IMG/VR virus record: IMGVR_UViG_3300010399_000001
Location: 51,047-115,046 of that record
Length of the DNA: 64,000 nt
Strand: one strand, 5' to 3'
From: a virus
The position numbers and the translations under genes are program-made. Shown one piece after another: positions 22,636 to 32,255 of this stretch (positions are counted from its first letter, which is position 1; the number at the start of each line of letters is the position of its first letter). The notes below the pieces were generated by a model. It saw only the letters and a list, made by a program, of their open reading frames with translations. It did not search any database and was not told the origin of the DNA.

Positions 22636-22845
22636 CTACTCGCTCAGTACCGCGACGCGACTCTCCAGCTCGGCGATCCTCGCCTCGGCGGCCAGGAGCT
22701 TGTCATGGACATCGTTGGTCTCGGCTGCCCGCTGCTGGAGAACCTTGGTCAGTTGCTTGATGTATGCCATCGCCTTGCCGAGTTCCGCATAGGCGGTGTC
22801 GACATCCGGCTGGAACGGCGGGACGGCGGGGGGCAGATCGGTCAT
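22636..22845 (-). CDS. Small coiled-coil protein in tail region
   Basis: 69 aa. The whole C-terminal half is heptad-like (LLAAEARIAELESRVAVLSE). Pro-rich N-terminus. It may be a trimerising stalk or assembly factor for the fibre proteins beside it. Confidence 0.6.
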   Translation of the reverse strand: MTDLPPAVPPFQPDVDTAYAELGKAMAYIKQLTKVLQQRAAETNDVHDKLLAAEARIAELESRVAVLSE

Positions 22846-22853
22846 CGACTACC

Positions 22854-23603
22854 TCATGCTGATTGCAGGGTCATGGAGAAGTTGAGCGTGGCGGTCTGAG
22901 CGCTCGTCTTGGTCACCGAGGGCGAGAGCAGCGCGTGATCAAGCAGGGTGCCGGTGTTATAGGCCACCGTCGTGCCGATCGCGAACGAGCTGACTGCGGT
23001 GAACGAGCTGACGTTGATAGTCGTCGAGCCTGCGGTAGTGATGCCGGAAGTCACCACGCTCTGCGTCTGTCCGGTGCCAGCGCCGTAGTTGATGATCAAC
23101 GTAGAGCTGGCAGGGATAGTGGCAGTGGTGGCGCTGACGGCGAGCGAGGTGTAGGTCTGGTTCAGCGTGAGGCCGCTAGAGAGAGTGACTTGCTGGGTGG
23201 AGGCCTGCACGAACACACCCATCTCGGTGACCGTGCCGTTGCCTGCGGTGGTAGGAAAGAAGAACTGATACGTCAGCACATTGGCGCTGTCGGTGCCGGT
23301 GGTCACCAGCTCTCGGCCGATCTCATTACCGAGGGCGATATCCCCTGCTACCGGAGTGGCTACGCCAGTGCCGACCGCGCCATAGATGTCGCCGAGGTTG
23401 CCAGAGGTCGAGGCGAAGGGGCTACCCCATCCGCTGTTGTAGTTCTGAATGAACGCCCAGTTCAGCGCAGAGGCTATGACGTTGAGACCGGAGGTGACGA
23501 TCAGGTTCTTCGAGGAGCGCGAGTCCACCAGATCACCGGACTCGGCGTCGAAGACATCCAGCCGCAGAACGCCGAACATGCCGAAACGATCCCGATGGCT
23601 CAT
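22854..23603 (-). CDS. Minor tail protein
   Basis: 249 aa from ATG 23603, which overlaps the upstream stop (AAATGAG). N-terminal SHRDRFGMFGVLRLDVFDA is a beta-sandwich-like start seen in many phage minor tail proteins; then Ser/Thr/Gly-rich beta repeats. Structural role by position; no enzyme motif. Confidence 0.6.
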   Translation of the reverse strand: MSHRDRFGMFGVLRLDVFDAESGDLVDSRSSKNLIVTSGLNVIASALNWAFIQNYNSGWGSPFASTSGNLGDIYGAVGTGVATPVAGDIALGNEIGRELVTTGTDSANVLTYQFFFPTTAGNGTVTEMGVFVQASTQQVTLSSGLTLNQTYTSLAVSATTATIPASSTLIINYGAGTGQTQSVVTSGITTAGSTTINVSSFTAVSSFAIGTTVAYNTGTLLDHALLSPSVTKTSAQTATLNFSMTLQSA

Positions 23604-24598
23604 TTCCACTGGAACGTCCCCCATTGCGTGCTCGTGCCGTTATAGGTGGCAACCGTGGGAGCAGAGTAACCCGGATATGGGGTGATGCCGTACTGCGTCG
23701 CTCCACCGCCATACGCCTCGGCGAGCGCATCGGAAGCGATGCCCCAGTTGTAATGCGTGCTCACCTGGGTTGGCGTAAGCGGCTTGCGGTAGATCGCCAC
23801 CTCGGCCATGGACATCTGGCATGTCTGAAAGACGCCATAGTTTCCAAGGACCACATTATTGGCGGTGTTGGACGGTACTGTCGTATACGTCTGGCTGCCG
23901 ACCTGCGAGCCGTTGATATAGACCTTGATGGCCTTCGCGCTGCCATCTCTGGTCACTACCACGTGATACCAGTTGTTGAGCGACATGGAGCCGGAAGCGA
24001 AGGCAGCGAGCCCGTTCTGCGCGAAACCGATCTGACCGACCCCAGAGTTGTTGTATAGGTATACCTCGAACTCTCCGGTGGAGCCTCCGGTGTTCGCCTC
24101 CTTCACGATCAGGGAGTACAGACCGCCAGTGGTGTTGAACGAGGTGAAGAAGACCCAGAACTCCACCGAGAGGTCGCCGGTGATCTGTAGTGAGGAGTTG
24201 TTGTTGAACACGATATTGCTTGCGGTGAAGCTGGTGAACTGGGACGCATGAGAGTGGGCGAGAAAGCTACTGGCATTCTGAGTGATGCCAGTCATAGACG
24301 ATGATGCGATGCGCGGATAGATCGAGAAGTAGCCCTGATTCGAGTCGTACGCCACGCCACCAGAGGACTCGGCGAGACGCCAGTAAGAGGTTGGCATGTC
24401 TCCGGAGGCGTTCGTTGGATAGATCGTCGAGGTGGTGAACGTGGGCGCAGAGCCGCTCACATTGAAGTTCAGGGCCTCGATATCCGAGTAGAACTGATTG
24501 AGGACCTCGGTAGAGTCAAGCGGGATGTTCTCGGTCGAGTTGTTCGCGAGCTGGGCGAACAGATCCTGCATGGTCAGCGCGCGCCCCGGAGTCGGCAT
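23600..24598 (-). CDS. Minor tail protein with LamG/concanavalin-like domain
   Basis: 332 aa. Residues about 120-270 (LQITGDLSVEFWVFFTSFNT, LNNWYHVVVTRDGSAKAIKV, INGSQVG, LGNYGVF) are a laminin-G/ConA-like lectin sandwich, typical of glycan-binding parts of phage adsorption devices. C-terminal YGGGATQYG segment. Likely contributes to host surface binding. Confidence 0.75.
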   Translation of the reverse strand: MPTPGRALTMQDLFAQLANNSTENIPLDSTEVLNQFYSDIEALNFNVSGSAPTFTTSTIYPTNASGDMPTSYWRLAESSGGVAYDSNQGYFSIYPRIASSSMTGITQNASSFLAHSHASQFTSFTASNIVFNNNSSLQITGDLSVEFWVFFTSFNTTGGLYSLIVKEANTGGSTGEFEVYLYNNSGVGQIGFAQNGLAAFASGSMSLNNWYHVVVTRDGSAKAIKVYINGSQVGSQTYTTVPSNTANNVVLGNYGVFQTCQMSMAEVAIYRKPLTPTQVSTHYNWGIASDALAEAYGGGATQYGITPYPGYSAPTVATYNGTSTQWGTFQWK

Positions 24599-24606
24599 CG
24601 CACCCC

Positions 24607-26019
24607 CTAGAAGATTCCGGCCGGACCGTTGGCCCTGGCGGCAGTGATCTGGTAAACGCGATATCCAGCGCCCTTGTCGGATGCCTGGATCGTAAGCTGC
24701 ACCACGATGAAGGTGTCGTTGATGCCGACCGAACCGCCGTTATAGAAGTCCGGCGTGGAGGAGTTGATGAACGTGAACAGCTCTCCCGCTCGGATGTGAC
24801 CCGGCCAGTCGTCAGTGGTGTAGAACTGAACTCGATCCTCTGGATAGCCGAAGGTGTGCACCTCAGTCTGGCCGCGAAGCTGCGCGGCCTCCAGCGACTG
24901 AAGGTTGGTATCTGCGATGTAGACGGAGAAAACGCCCCGGTTCGGCAGGGACGCGTACTTGGCGATCGAGGCTGGGGCGGTGACCTCTGCGATGTTCGGA
25001 GCCACGTACTTGTACTTTATCACGATCGAGGCACCGGCTCCAGGGATGGAGCCGAAACTGCCATTGACCTGGAGGAACCACTGACCCGACAGGTTCGGCT
25101 GAATAACGAATGCCGTGGTCTGGCTGGTGCCGAGCTGAGCCGATACCGTCTGGGTTACTCCCGCGACCTTGAGGTTGATGCTGGAGATGGCAGTAGTATC
25201 GGGGGCCTGCGTCAGAGGCCAGGCCGTCTGTGAACCATTGCCGACGAATGTGTCCACCTGTGCCACGAAGTACGTCGAACCGCGCACCACTGCGCGGTTG
25301 CGCATCTGCGTGGCGTCCCAGCCGTACATGAAGTTGTCCACGTCATAGAAGCCGAATGTCGTGGAGACTGGGCTATTGCCGCCGATCTGCGCGGTGAGGT
25401 TGTCGCTGAAGGTGATACCCGATACCGGAGCATTGGCCAGCGGGTAGAAGTGCAGATTGCGATTCTCGTCGATATACCAGCCCCAGCTGGTGTAGGTCGC
25501 AGCGAGCTGGACGGTGTTGGTCAGTGCGGCCGAGAGGGTGTTGAAGATGTACTTGGCGCGCACCACCAGCGGTCCCGGATAGACGAATCCGGCCGGAGCC
25601 AAGGCCGCATTGATGCCGCAGTTCGCATTGGCCACTGCGGCAAGCACGATCTGGTCGGTGGTCATATTGGAGGTGTCGAGCTGAACCAGGGCGCGATCAG
25701 ACAGATACGTCCAGTCAGTGCACTGAAGCTCCCAATAGGCCAGGTTTGGACCGGGGCGGGTCAGCTCTGGGTATGTACACAGCCCGGAGAACAGGGTCAC
25801 GCCGAGAGTGTTGTCGACGAAGACAACCTGAGAGAGGGGCTGGACCGTGAAGGTCAGGGAGACACCGCCCTCGGTGATCGAGGGGTGCTCGTCCACCAGA
25901 TAGAAGGTGGCGGTGTCTCCCTGGCGCGACCACTGCTGCGTGATGGTCCAGGTGTCCTGTTCCAGATACTGAGTCAGATCGACTCCGTTGACGAGGAACT
26001 GGACAGTATTGGCCATCAC
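24607..26019 (-). CDS. Minor tail / tail hub protein
   Basis: 470 aa. Directly downstream of the tape measure, where the distal tail and hub proteins of siphoviruses are found. Starts with a DUF-like beta domain (VQFLVNGVDLTQYL), with YTSWGWYIDENRNLHFYP in the middle as in phage late-control/gpD-like hub proteins. Assigned by position and fold pattern, not by a specific motif. Confidence 0.65.
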   Translation of the reverse strand: MMANTVQFLVNGVDLTQYLEQDTWTITQQWSRQGDTATFYLVDEHPSITEGGVSLTFTVQPLSQVVFVDNTLGVTLFSGLCTYPELTRPGPNLAYWELQCTDWTYLSDRALVQLDTSNMTTDQIVLAAVANANCGINAALAPAGFVYPGPLVVRAKYIFNTLSAALTNTVQLAATYTSWGWYIDENRNLHFYPLANAPVSGITFSDNLTAQIGGNSPVSTTFGFYDVDNFMYGWDATQMRNRAVVRGSTYFVAQVDTFVGNGSQTAWPLTQAPDTTAISSINLKVAGVTQTVSAQLGTSQTTAFVIQPNLSGQWFLQVNGSFGSIPGAGASIVIKYKYVAPNIAEVTAPASIAKYASLPNRGVFSVYIADTNLQSLEAAQLRGQTEVHTFGYPEDRVQFYTTDDWPGHIRAGELFTFINSSTPDFYNGGSVGINDTFIVVQLTIQASDKGAGYRVYQITAARANGPAGIF

Positions 26020-26025
26020 GATCTC

Positions 26026-29000
26026 CTAGTAGGTGGCTCGCGGGATCTGGATACCGGCAGTCGGCACTGCCTTCTGCACGAACTGCTTGTTGATCTGCTG
26101 CATGATCCAGTTGATCGAGTTAGGACCGGCGATCTGCGAGTTGGGGAACGAGAAGTTGACCTGTACGTTGCCCTGATTGCGCGCCGATGCCACCGAGGAC
26201 AGCGAGCTATTGCCGCCGCTGACCACAGGATTGATGGAGGTGGTGACGGTGCCAGTGACCTGACTGAGCTTCTTCTTCAGGGTCTCGATCTGAGAGTCGA
26301 TACCGGTGATGAAGCCCTGCATGACCAGCTGGCCGTTCTGCACCAGAAGGATCTTGTCCTTGCTGGGCGGGCCCTTCCAGCTGGTGATGGCGCTGGTGAT
26401 ATCGCTGAAGAAGCCCTGCACGTCGCCCCACATGGACTTCAGGCCGTTGATGAAGCCGGTGAGGATGTCCCGCCCGGCGTTGTAGAGCCAGGTGCCAGCA
26501 TCCTTGAAGAACCTGATGAACGTGTTCCAGAGCTCTATCAGGGCGTTCCAGACCCCACCGAGAGCATCGTTGATGCCCCTGATGAACGATCCCCAGATGT
26601 TGCTCACCAGACTGACGACGAAGTTGCCGATGGTCGAACCGATCGACTTGAGGAACGACCAGATGTTGTTCCACGCGTCCTTGAAGATCTTTTCGAAGTC
26701 ACCCCATAGCTTGCCCCACTGACCGGTCACTAGGTCGGCGAAGAACTTGAGGATGTCCTTGACGGCGTCCAGCACGGTGTTGATGGTCGTCTTGACCGCT
26801 TCCCAGACGATCTTGATGACCGCAAGGATGGCGTCCCACGCAGTCTGGAGTACGCCCATGATCACGGTAAGCGAGCCCTTGATGATCCCGTAGATGATAT
26901 CCCAGGCCATCTTGACTATTCCGGAGATCAGATCCCAGGCCACATGGAAGATGCCCTGGATGATGTCCCAGCCGCCCTTGACGTAGCCGGAGATCATAGT
27001 CATATACGACTTGAACCAACCGGCCATCAGGTTCCAGACCAGGCGTACGCCATCTTTGATCTCATCCCAGTGGCGGGCGATCAGAGCGACCAGCTTTCCA
27101 CCAGTCGCATTCCAGATGGTCGTCAGCGAGTCCCAGATCGAGGACAGATCGTCGGAGATATGCTTCCACTCATCAGTCAGAGGCTTGGATATATCTCCCC
27201 AGATACCCTTGAAGAAGTTGGCGACATCCTGCGCGCCACCCTTGATGTCCTTCCATAGCCCCTCGAAGAACGCCTTGACCTGCTTCCAGTGCATGACGAT
27301 CTCAAGAACCAGCGCGATCAGCATGCCGATCGGACCGCCGAGCAGGGCCAGTGCGCCTGCGACCATGTTGACGTGGGACTTGATGAAGTTCCACGCCTCC
27401 TCTGCGGTCTTCTTCAGCCAGCCCCAGAACTCCTCGATCCACTTCTTGACGGTGGACCAGTGGGTGATGATCAGTAGGGCTACGACGGCGATGAGGGTGA
27501 TTGCTGCGACGACCGGATTGAACTCGGTGGCCTCGGTGATCGCGGTGAAGGCGATCCACGACTCCTTCAGCAGGGTGATGACCTTCATCACCGCGATGAA
27601 CGTGGTGATCACCACGCCGATGACGCCGATGATGGCAAGGAGCGTTGCTGCCAGGGTCTTGTTATGTCCGATCCAGTTGGCGATCGGCTCCACGATCTTC
27701 ATGACCCAGTCCAGCAGCTTGGTGACCATCGGCAGCAGTGCGGTGCCGAGCTGGATTGCGGCGACGTTGGCGGAGGCCTTCAGCTCGGCGAGCTTCTGGT
27801 TCATCGTCTGCTGGATCAGAGCCCAGCCGTTCACGTCGCTACCGGTCTTCTGGGATGCGGCACCGACCTTACCGACGATCGAGTTGAGATCCTGGCCCTG
27901 ATTGGCCGTGAGCATCAGCGCGGTCTTCAGCGACGTGGAACCGCCAAGCATGGTCGATAGGGCGGCATTGAAGGTCATGGCGTCCGGATTACCGGCCTTG
28001 AGCATCTGGTTGAAGCCGTTGGCCTTATCCGCAAGCGTCATGAACTGCGTCATCACATTGCGCTGGAGCGGCGGCATCGCGTACAGATCGTTGCGGTATT
28101 CCTTCGCCGTGATCGATCCGTTCATGAAGGCGTTGGCGACCTGCTGCATGGCTGGTGTCATATCGCCGAGCATGACCTTCAGGTCCTTGGCTGCGGCCGA
28201 AGAGTTATACCAGTCTTGCAGCATGATCTTGCCGTTGTGGGTGTTGTTCGCGATGGCCTGGAGCAGGGTGTTCATCGTCCCCGTCAGGCCGTTCTTGCCG
28301 AGGTCGTTCGATAGCTTGTTGGAGTCGACGCCCATCTGCTGCATCATCTGGATGGCCTGCTGGTTGGGCTTCTGGAGCTGGCCGATCATGTGAGCCAGGT
28401 CCTGCGTGGACTGCTGAGCGCTCATGCCCTGGCGGGTCATGGTCGCGATAGCGCCACCGACCTGCTCGAAGCTAAGGCCTGCGGAGTGTGCGATCGGTAG
28501 GACGGCGGAGAGGGATGAAGAGAGATCCTGCGTGGTCATCTTTCCGTTCTGGACCACGGTGATCATCTCGTTCATGGCCTGGATAGGACCACCCTTGATC
28601 TTGTCGCCATAGTTGACCATGATCGTGGTCAGAGCATTGGCGACAGTGCCAAGGTCCGCATTTTCGGCCTTCGCGCCCTGGGCTGCGGCCTTGAGGGTGT
28701 CGTACTGCTGCGAGGTCTTAATGCCAGCCGAGCCGATCTGGTACATCGCGTTGATCAGCTGCTGCGTACTGGTGCCGGTGCTAGCGGACAGGCTCAGAAT
28801 GTCCTGTCTGGTCTTCTCGATCGTCGCCTGAGTCTGACCGCCAGAGGTCATCAGCACGGTGGTGGCAGCTTGGAAGTTCGCAGCCGACTTCACCGACTCA
28901 TAGCCGATCGCGGCGACGGCTACAGAGGTCGCCATGGCGACCTTGCCGACCTGGCTCAGGCCTATACCGGTCGCATCGCTCTCTGTGGATGCCTTCTTCT

Positions 29001-29430
29001 GGGCGTCCGCCATATATGCGGCCCGCTCTGCTACCGAGTCTTCCGCCTTGCGCACCGCATCGAGGGCGGCGACCTGATCGGCTGATGCGACCTGAACGAT
29101 CTTCGCCGCATCCGATGCGGCCTTGGCGTCGGTCATATCGGTGGCGGCTAGCGCCTCCTGGGACTGGCGCAGGGAGGTGCTGGTGATTCGCAGCCGCTCC
29201 ATCGCGGCATTCTGTTCGTCGAGAGCGGCGCGGTGGGCGTCCTCGGCTGCGATCGCCTTGAGCTGGGCGGCCTCCAGCTCATCGCCGGTAAGGACTGCGG
29301 TGCCGCCCATCTCCTTGATCTTCGCGCCGAGGTTGTCGAGGGTCTTGCCGAGACCGCCGATAAGGCCGCTGGCCTTATCCATCGCCTCGATCATCAGCAG
29401 GACCGTGATCTCCGTCCTCGTAGACGGCAT
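26026..29430 (-). CDS. Tape measure protein
   Basis: About 1134 aa from ATG 29430 (a longer frame to 29481 exists inside the chaperone gene). N-terminal coiled coils, a TP901-like core (MTRQGMSAQQSTQDLAHMIG), several hydrophobic segments near residues 600-700 (LAATLLAIIGVIGVVITTFI) and Trp-rich repeats of AWDxIxGIxK type (residues 780-960), as in siphovirus tape measures. Sets tail length: 1134 residues would give about 170 nm by the usual 1.5 angstrom per residue rule (inference). Largest tail gene, after the frameshifted chaperones. Confidence 0.9.
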   Translation of the reverse strand: MPSTRTEITVLLMIEAMDKASGLIGGLGKTLDNLGAKIKEMGGTAVLTGDELEAAQLKAIAAEDAHRAALDEQNAAMERLRITSTSLRQSQEALAATDMTDAKAASDAAKIVQVASADQVAALDAVRKAEDSVAERAAYMADAQKKASTESDATGIGLSQVGKVAMATSVAVAAIGYESVKSAANFQAATTVLMTSGGQTQATIEKTRQDILSLSASTGTSTQQLINAMYQIGSAGIKTSQQYDTLKAAAQGAKAENADLGTVANALTTIMVNYGDKIKGGPIQAMNEMITVVQNGKMTTQDLSSSLSAVLPIAHSAGLSFEQVGGAIATMTRQGMSAQQSTQDLAHMIGQLQKPNQQAIQMMQQMGVDSNKLSNDLGKNGLTGTMNTLLQAIANNTHNGKIMLQDWYNSSAAAKDLKVMLGDMTPAMQQVANAFMNGSITAKEYRNDLYAMPPLQRNVMTQFMTLADKANGFNQMLKAGNPDAMTFNAALSTMLGGSTSLKTALMLTANQGQDLNSIVGKVGAASQKTGSDVNGWALIQQTMNQKLAELKASANVAAIQLGTALLPMVTKLLDWVMKIVEPIANWIGHNKTLAATLLAIIGVIGVVITTFIAVMKVITLLKESWIAFTAITEATEFNPVVAAITLIAVVALLIITHWSTVKKWIEEFWGWLKKTAEEAWNFIKSHVNMVAGALALLGGPIGMLIALVLEIVMHWKQVKAFFEGLWKDIKGGAQDVANFFKGIWGDISKPLTDEWKHISDDLSSIWDSLTTIWNATGGKLVALIARHWDEIKDGVRLVWNLMAGWFKSYMTMISGYVKGGWDIIQGIFHVAWDLISGIVKMAWDIIYGIIKGSLTVIMGVLQTAWDAILAVIKIVWEAVKTTINTVLDAVKDILKFFADLVTGQWGKLWGDFEKIFKDAWNNIWSFLKSIGSTIGNFVVSLVSNIWGSFIRGINDALGGVWNALIELWNTFIRFFKDAGTWLYNAGRDILTGFINGLKSMWGDVQGFFSDITSAITSWKGPPSKDKILLVQNGQLVMQGFITGIDSQIETLKKKLSQVTGTVTTSINPVVSGGNSSLSSVASARNQGNVQVNFSFPNSQIAGPNSINWIMQQINKQFVQKAVPTAGIQIPRATY

Positions 29431-29779
29431 CGTGAACGCCTCCCTGCTGTCGCAGCGCCTGGAAGGCCGCCTCGGTGTCATCTATGGATTGCGACGAACC
29501 AGAGGATGATCCGCTGTTATTGAGTGCGGCCTCTATCTCCCACAGCTTCATCGCCCGCTCGAAGTCCGCATGCGTGTAAAGCGCACGAGCCTGCTCAGTA
29601 GTCAGGCCCGTGCGCGTCCACCATGCCTCTCGCATCCATAGATCCATGATCAGCGGATGGTTGGTCCGCTTCATGCGGACTGCGCTAGTCGCCCGAGCTA
29701 CGAAAGTCGGCCTTGTCATCCGACCCCTTGGAGTCGTCGGCATTCTTCTCGACGCGGGTGACCAGCATGTCGTACACAC
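29375..29779 (-). CDS. Tail assembly chaperone, frameshifted extension (gpGT-type second frame)
   Basis: This frame overlaps the end of the first chaperone and the start of the tape measure. Its real content begins near SAVRMKRTNHPLIMDLWMREAW and includes THADFERAMKLWEIEAALNN. It has no good start of its own and is in the +1 (equivalently -2) frame relative to the upstream gene, as in the programmed frameshift pairs that tailed phages use between tail tube and tape measure. The slip site must lie between about 29685 and 29779; AAGGGG (29724-29729 region) is a candidate. Confidence 0.65.
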   Translation of the reverse strand: MCTTCWSPASRRMPTTPRGRMTRPTFVARATSAVRMKRTNHPLIMDLWMREAWWTRTGLTTEQARALYTHADFERAMKLWEIEAALNNSGSSSGSSQSIDDTEAAFQALRQQGGVHDAVYEDGDHGPADDRGDG

Positions 29780-30185
29780 CCGGCGGTAGGCGCTTGATGG
29801 AGCGGCGCTTGGCGTCCAGTGGCGCTAGCGGCAGCTTCTGATCCATCTCGTCGGTCAGATTCCAGTCGACGATGGCAAGCGCCAGAAGCTCCAGCCGGTA
29901 TGCAGCGGTATCCATGCGCACCTGGGTGCGGGTACCGGAAGTCTGCTCCTCTTCCGGCTCGACCGGAAGGCCGAGCATCTGGCGCTTCGCGCGCTCCTTG
30001 GCGGCGCGAACGGCGCTTGCATCATCGTTCGCCATTGCGGTCATCTGGAGCTTCTTGCCCTCGGCGATGTCTAGCTCGGCCCCTGAGAGCGTCTTCTTGA
30101 TGTCAACCCACCAGTGCCCATCCGGGTCTGCGGGTTCGGTGATGTCGATGCGGACCGTGCCGCCGTAGAGCGAGAGAAAGCCCAT
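29685..30185 (-). CDS. Tail assembly chaperone (gpG-type)
   Basis: 166 aa. Located between the tail tube gene and the tape measure. Mixed N-terminus (GGTVRIDITEPADPDGHWWV) and helical C-terminus (VYDMLVTRVEKNADD). Acts with its frameshifted longer form to coat the tape measure during tail assembly in known siphoviruses. Confidence 0.75.
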   Translation of the reverse strand: MGFLSLYGGTVRIDITEPADPDGHWWVDIKKTLSGAELDIAEGKKLQMTAMANDDASAVRAAKERAKRQMLGLPVEPEEEQTSGTRTQVRMDTAAYRLELLALAIVDWNLTDEMDQKLPLAPLDAKRRSIKRLPPGVYDMLVTRVEKNADDSKGSDDKADFRSSGD

Positions 30186-30194
30186 GAGCGATCC

Positions 30195-31415
30195 TTACAG
30201 GGGAAGGTAAGACTGGTTGATGATGGTGGCGGAGATGGTCTGGAGAGTCGCGAGGTTCAGGAACACCTCGTACTCCAGGGAGGTCATGATCACGTCTTCG
30301 AACTTCACCGAGTCGGCAGCCTTCTTCAGCAGCACCTTCGGCATCGTGAACGACACGGAACCGCCCGATGCCGGATGGGTGAGGCTGAGGGTCAGAGTGC
30401 CGCTGGTGCCAGCGACCATCTGGTTGAAGTAGCCCCAGGTCGCATCGTCAAGCGAGGTGAAGACCACATCGATCTTGCCGGAGACGTGCCGGGTGACCGG
30501 AGTCAGGAAGTTGAGATTGTGCGTGGTGTTCATCGTGTACGTCGACTTCAGGCCGTTGTCGATATCCAGGGTGAAGCTGGAGGCCTGGAGGACGTTCTGG
30601 CCGAACAGGGAGACGGACGCCTCGGCGAAGACGAACGGCGATTCGTTGGTGATCGTGATCGCGGAGGGGGAGGCCAGAACTGCGACCGACTTGGCCACCG
30701 CGTCCACCGACATGGTGGCTTCGGCATCCGTGGATGTAGCGGCGATCGACAGCTTGCCCACGCGGGAACCGGCGAACTGGAGCGACTCGAAGGAGCCAAG
30801 GTTCTTCTCGATCGTGAACGAGGAGAGCTGGTTGGCCTGCTGCACCGAGTGCGTATACGGAGCGACGACTCCGATCACATTCACACCGGAGGCATGGTTG
30901 TAGCTTATGGCGGAGTCGATGGTGAGCGTATTGGTGACGATGTTGGTGATCTTGCGGCACTCGGCCGTCGTCGGACCGACAGTGTTGTTCACGTCGATCT
31001 GGATGACCTGCCCCTGAGTGAAGCCAGCGGCGGAGGTGACATTCACCGTGGTGGTACCTGCGGTCAGGGTGCCGGAGGTGGTGGTGGAACCGGTACCGAC
31101 CGTCCCGATCACGCCGAAAGACGCCTGCGCGTCCGGACCGATAGCGCCAGGGATGAACAGAGCACCGTTGGTCGGGAACAGGGCGGCCGCCAGACCGCCG
31201 GAGTTCTTGTACTGGCCGAACAGCGGGAAGGTATTGACATCCCTCTGGCCGAACATGACCTTCGGGCTGAACAGTCCAGGGTCCAGCTGAAGCTCGTTGC
31301 CCGTCATGGGCAGGAAGGTTGTAGGCACTACGGGAGTACCGAAGGTGGTAGCCCCCTCACGGGCGGCACCGGTAGCGGACAGGGACCCGTACCGCTCAAC
31401 AACGGCAGTAGTCAC
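30195..31415 (-). CDS. Major tail (tube) protein
   Basis: 406 aa. Right position, upstream of the chaperones. Beta-rich with a typical tube-protein ending (ASGGSVSFTMPKVLLKK...FEDVIMTSLEYEVFLNLATL). Residues about 110-150 contain an inserted TTTSGTLTAGTTTVNVTSAA region that may be an exposed Ig-like or decoration domain, as the protein is longer than a minimal tube subunit. Confidence 0.8.
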   Translation of the reverse strand: MTTAVVERYGSLSATGAAREGATTFGTPVVPTTFLPMTGNELQLDPGLFSPKVMFGQRDVNTFPLFGQYKNSGGLAAALFPTNGALFIPGAIGPDAQASFGVIGTVGTGSTTTSGTLTAGTTTVNVTSAAGFTQGQVIQIDVNNTVGPTTAECRKITNIVTNTLTIDSAISYNHASGVNVIGVVAPYTHSVQQANQLSSFTIEKNLGSFESLQFAGSRVGKLSIAATSTDAEATMSVDAVAKSVAVLASPSAITITNESPFVFAEASVSLFGQNVLQASSFTLDIDNGLKSTYTMNTTHNLNFLTPVTRHVSGKIDVVFTSLDDATWGYFNQMVAGTSGTLTLSLTHPASGGSVSFTMPKVLLKKAADSVKFEDVIMTSLEYEVFLNLATLQTISATIINQSYLPL

Positions 31416-31438
31416 ACAGCTCCTATGGGGTTAAGCGA

Positions 31439-31777
31439 TCACGGGTGGCGAATCGCGTCCTGGTCGACAGGTTCGCCGGCATAACTGACGAATCGTCCAG
31501 TACGCAGAAGAGACTCGACGAGATAGTCGGGAGCAGCGACGATTTCGCCCGCGTGCAGCTCGCCGAACGGCGCAATTACCAGATCGTCACCCCGGTACGC
31601 CAGCAGAGTGCGCGGCCCCTGCTCGCTGGGCATTTCCAGCGAGATCTCGGGTGCCTCGGGAGCGCTCGGAGCGGCCTCCTGAGCGCTTTCGATCATGCCT
31701 TCGGCATCCGCGCTAGCTGCGGGTGCCTCGGGCAGCTCAGCATCGCTCTGCGCGCTTTGCTTACGGGTGGCGGGCAT
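31439..31777 (-). CDS. Small neck-region protein of unknown function
   Basis: 112 aa. N-terminal half is Ala/Glu/Pro-rich and disordered; C-terminal half (TLLAYRGDDLVIAPFGELHA, YLVESLLRTGRFV) is folded. Lies between the connector genes and the tail tube gene. Common in actinophage head-tail clusters. Confidence 0.6.
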   Translation of the reverse strand: MPATRKQSAQSDAELPEAPAASADAEGMIESAQEAAPSAPEAPEISLEMPSEQGPRTLLAYRGDDLVIAPFGELHAGEIVAAPDYLVESLLRTGRFVSYAGEPVDQDAIRHP

Positions 31778-31779
31778 CG

Positions 31780-32247
31780 TCAGATCCTCTCGAACAGCGC
31801 AGCGAACGACGAGGAGATCATGGGGAGCATCTTCTCCATCGCCTTCTGGTGGAAGGGGTTGGCGTGCGCGCCCTTATGGAAGGTGTGATTGCGGAAGATC
31901 ATCGTTCCGCTCGCGTCCGGGAAGTGCAGCGCCAGACCGTTGGTCGGGGTGATCGCGTGCGGCCTGGTGCCTTCGATCACATACTTCGCAGCCGGATCGG
32001 TGCTGTGGAAGGTCAGAACAACTCCGCCGACAGAGGTGCGGCGCTGATAGTTGATCGAACCTTGCAGGCGGCCGGAACCTTGACGGCCCCGCTTGTCCAC
32101 GGGAGCCTGAGACTTGAGTTCATGCTCCATGGCCAGGCCCACCTTGTCGGCCCAGGAGACCATTCGCAGGGTGGCGTTGAACCTTTCCATGCGCGACGCA
32201 GCACCGGAGTCGCCGCCCATTCCGAAGGACAGCAGCGGATTGGCCAT
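31780..32247 (-). CDS. HK97 gp10-like head-tail joining protein
   Basis: 155 aa. LKSQAPVDKRGRQGSGRLQGSI followed by AAKYVIEGTRPHAITP has the HK97 gp10 (tail completion/neck) family pattern (APVDTGxLxxSI...YVE.GTxPH). Located between connector and tail terminator genes, as expected. Confidence 0.75.
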   Translation of the reverse strand: MANPLLSFGMGGDSGAASRMERFNATLRMVSWADKVGLAMEHELKSQAPVDKRGRQGSGRLQGSINYQRRTSVGGVVLTFHSTDPAAKYVIEGTRPHAITPTNGLALHFPDASGTMIFRNHTFHKGAHANPFHQKAMEKMLPMISSSFAALFERI

Positions 32248-32255
32248 GGGTTCTC

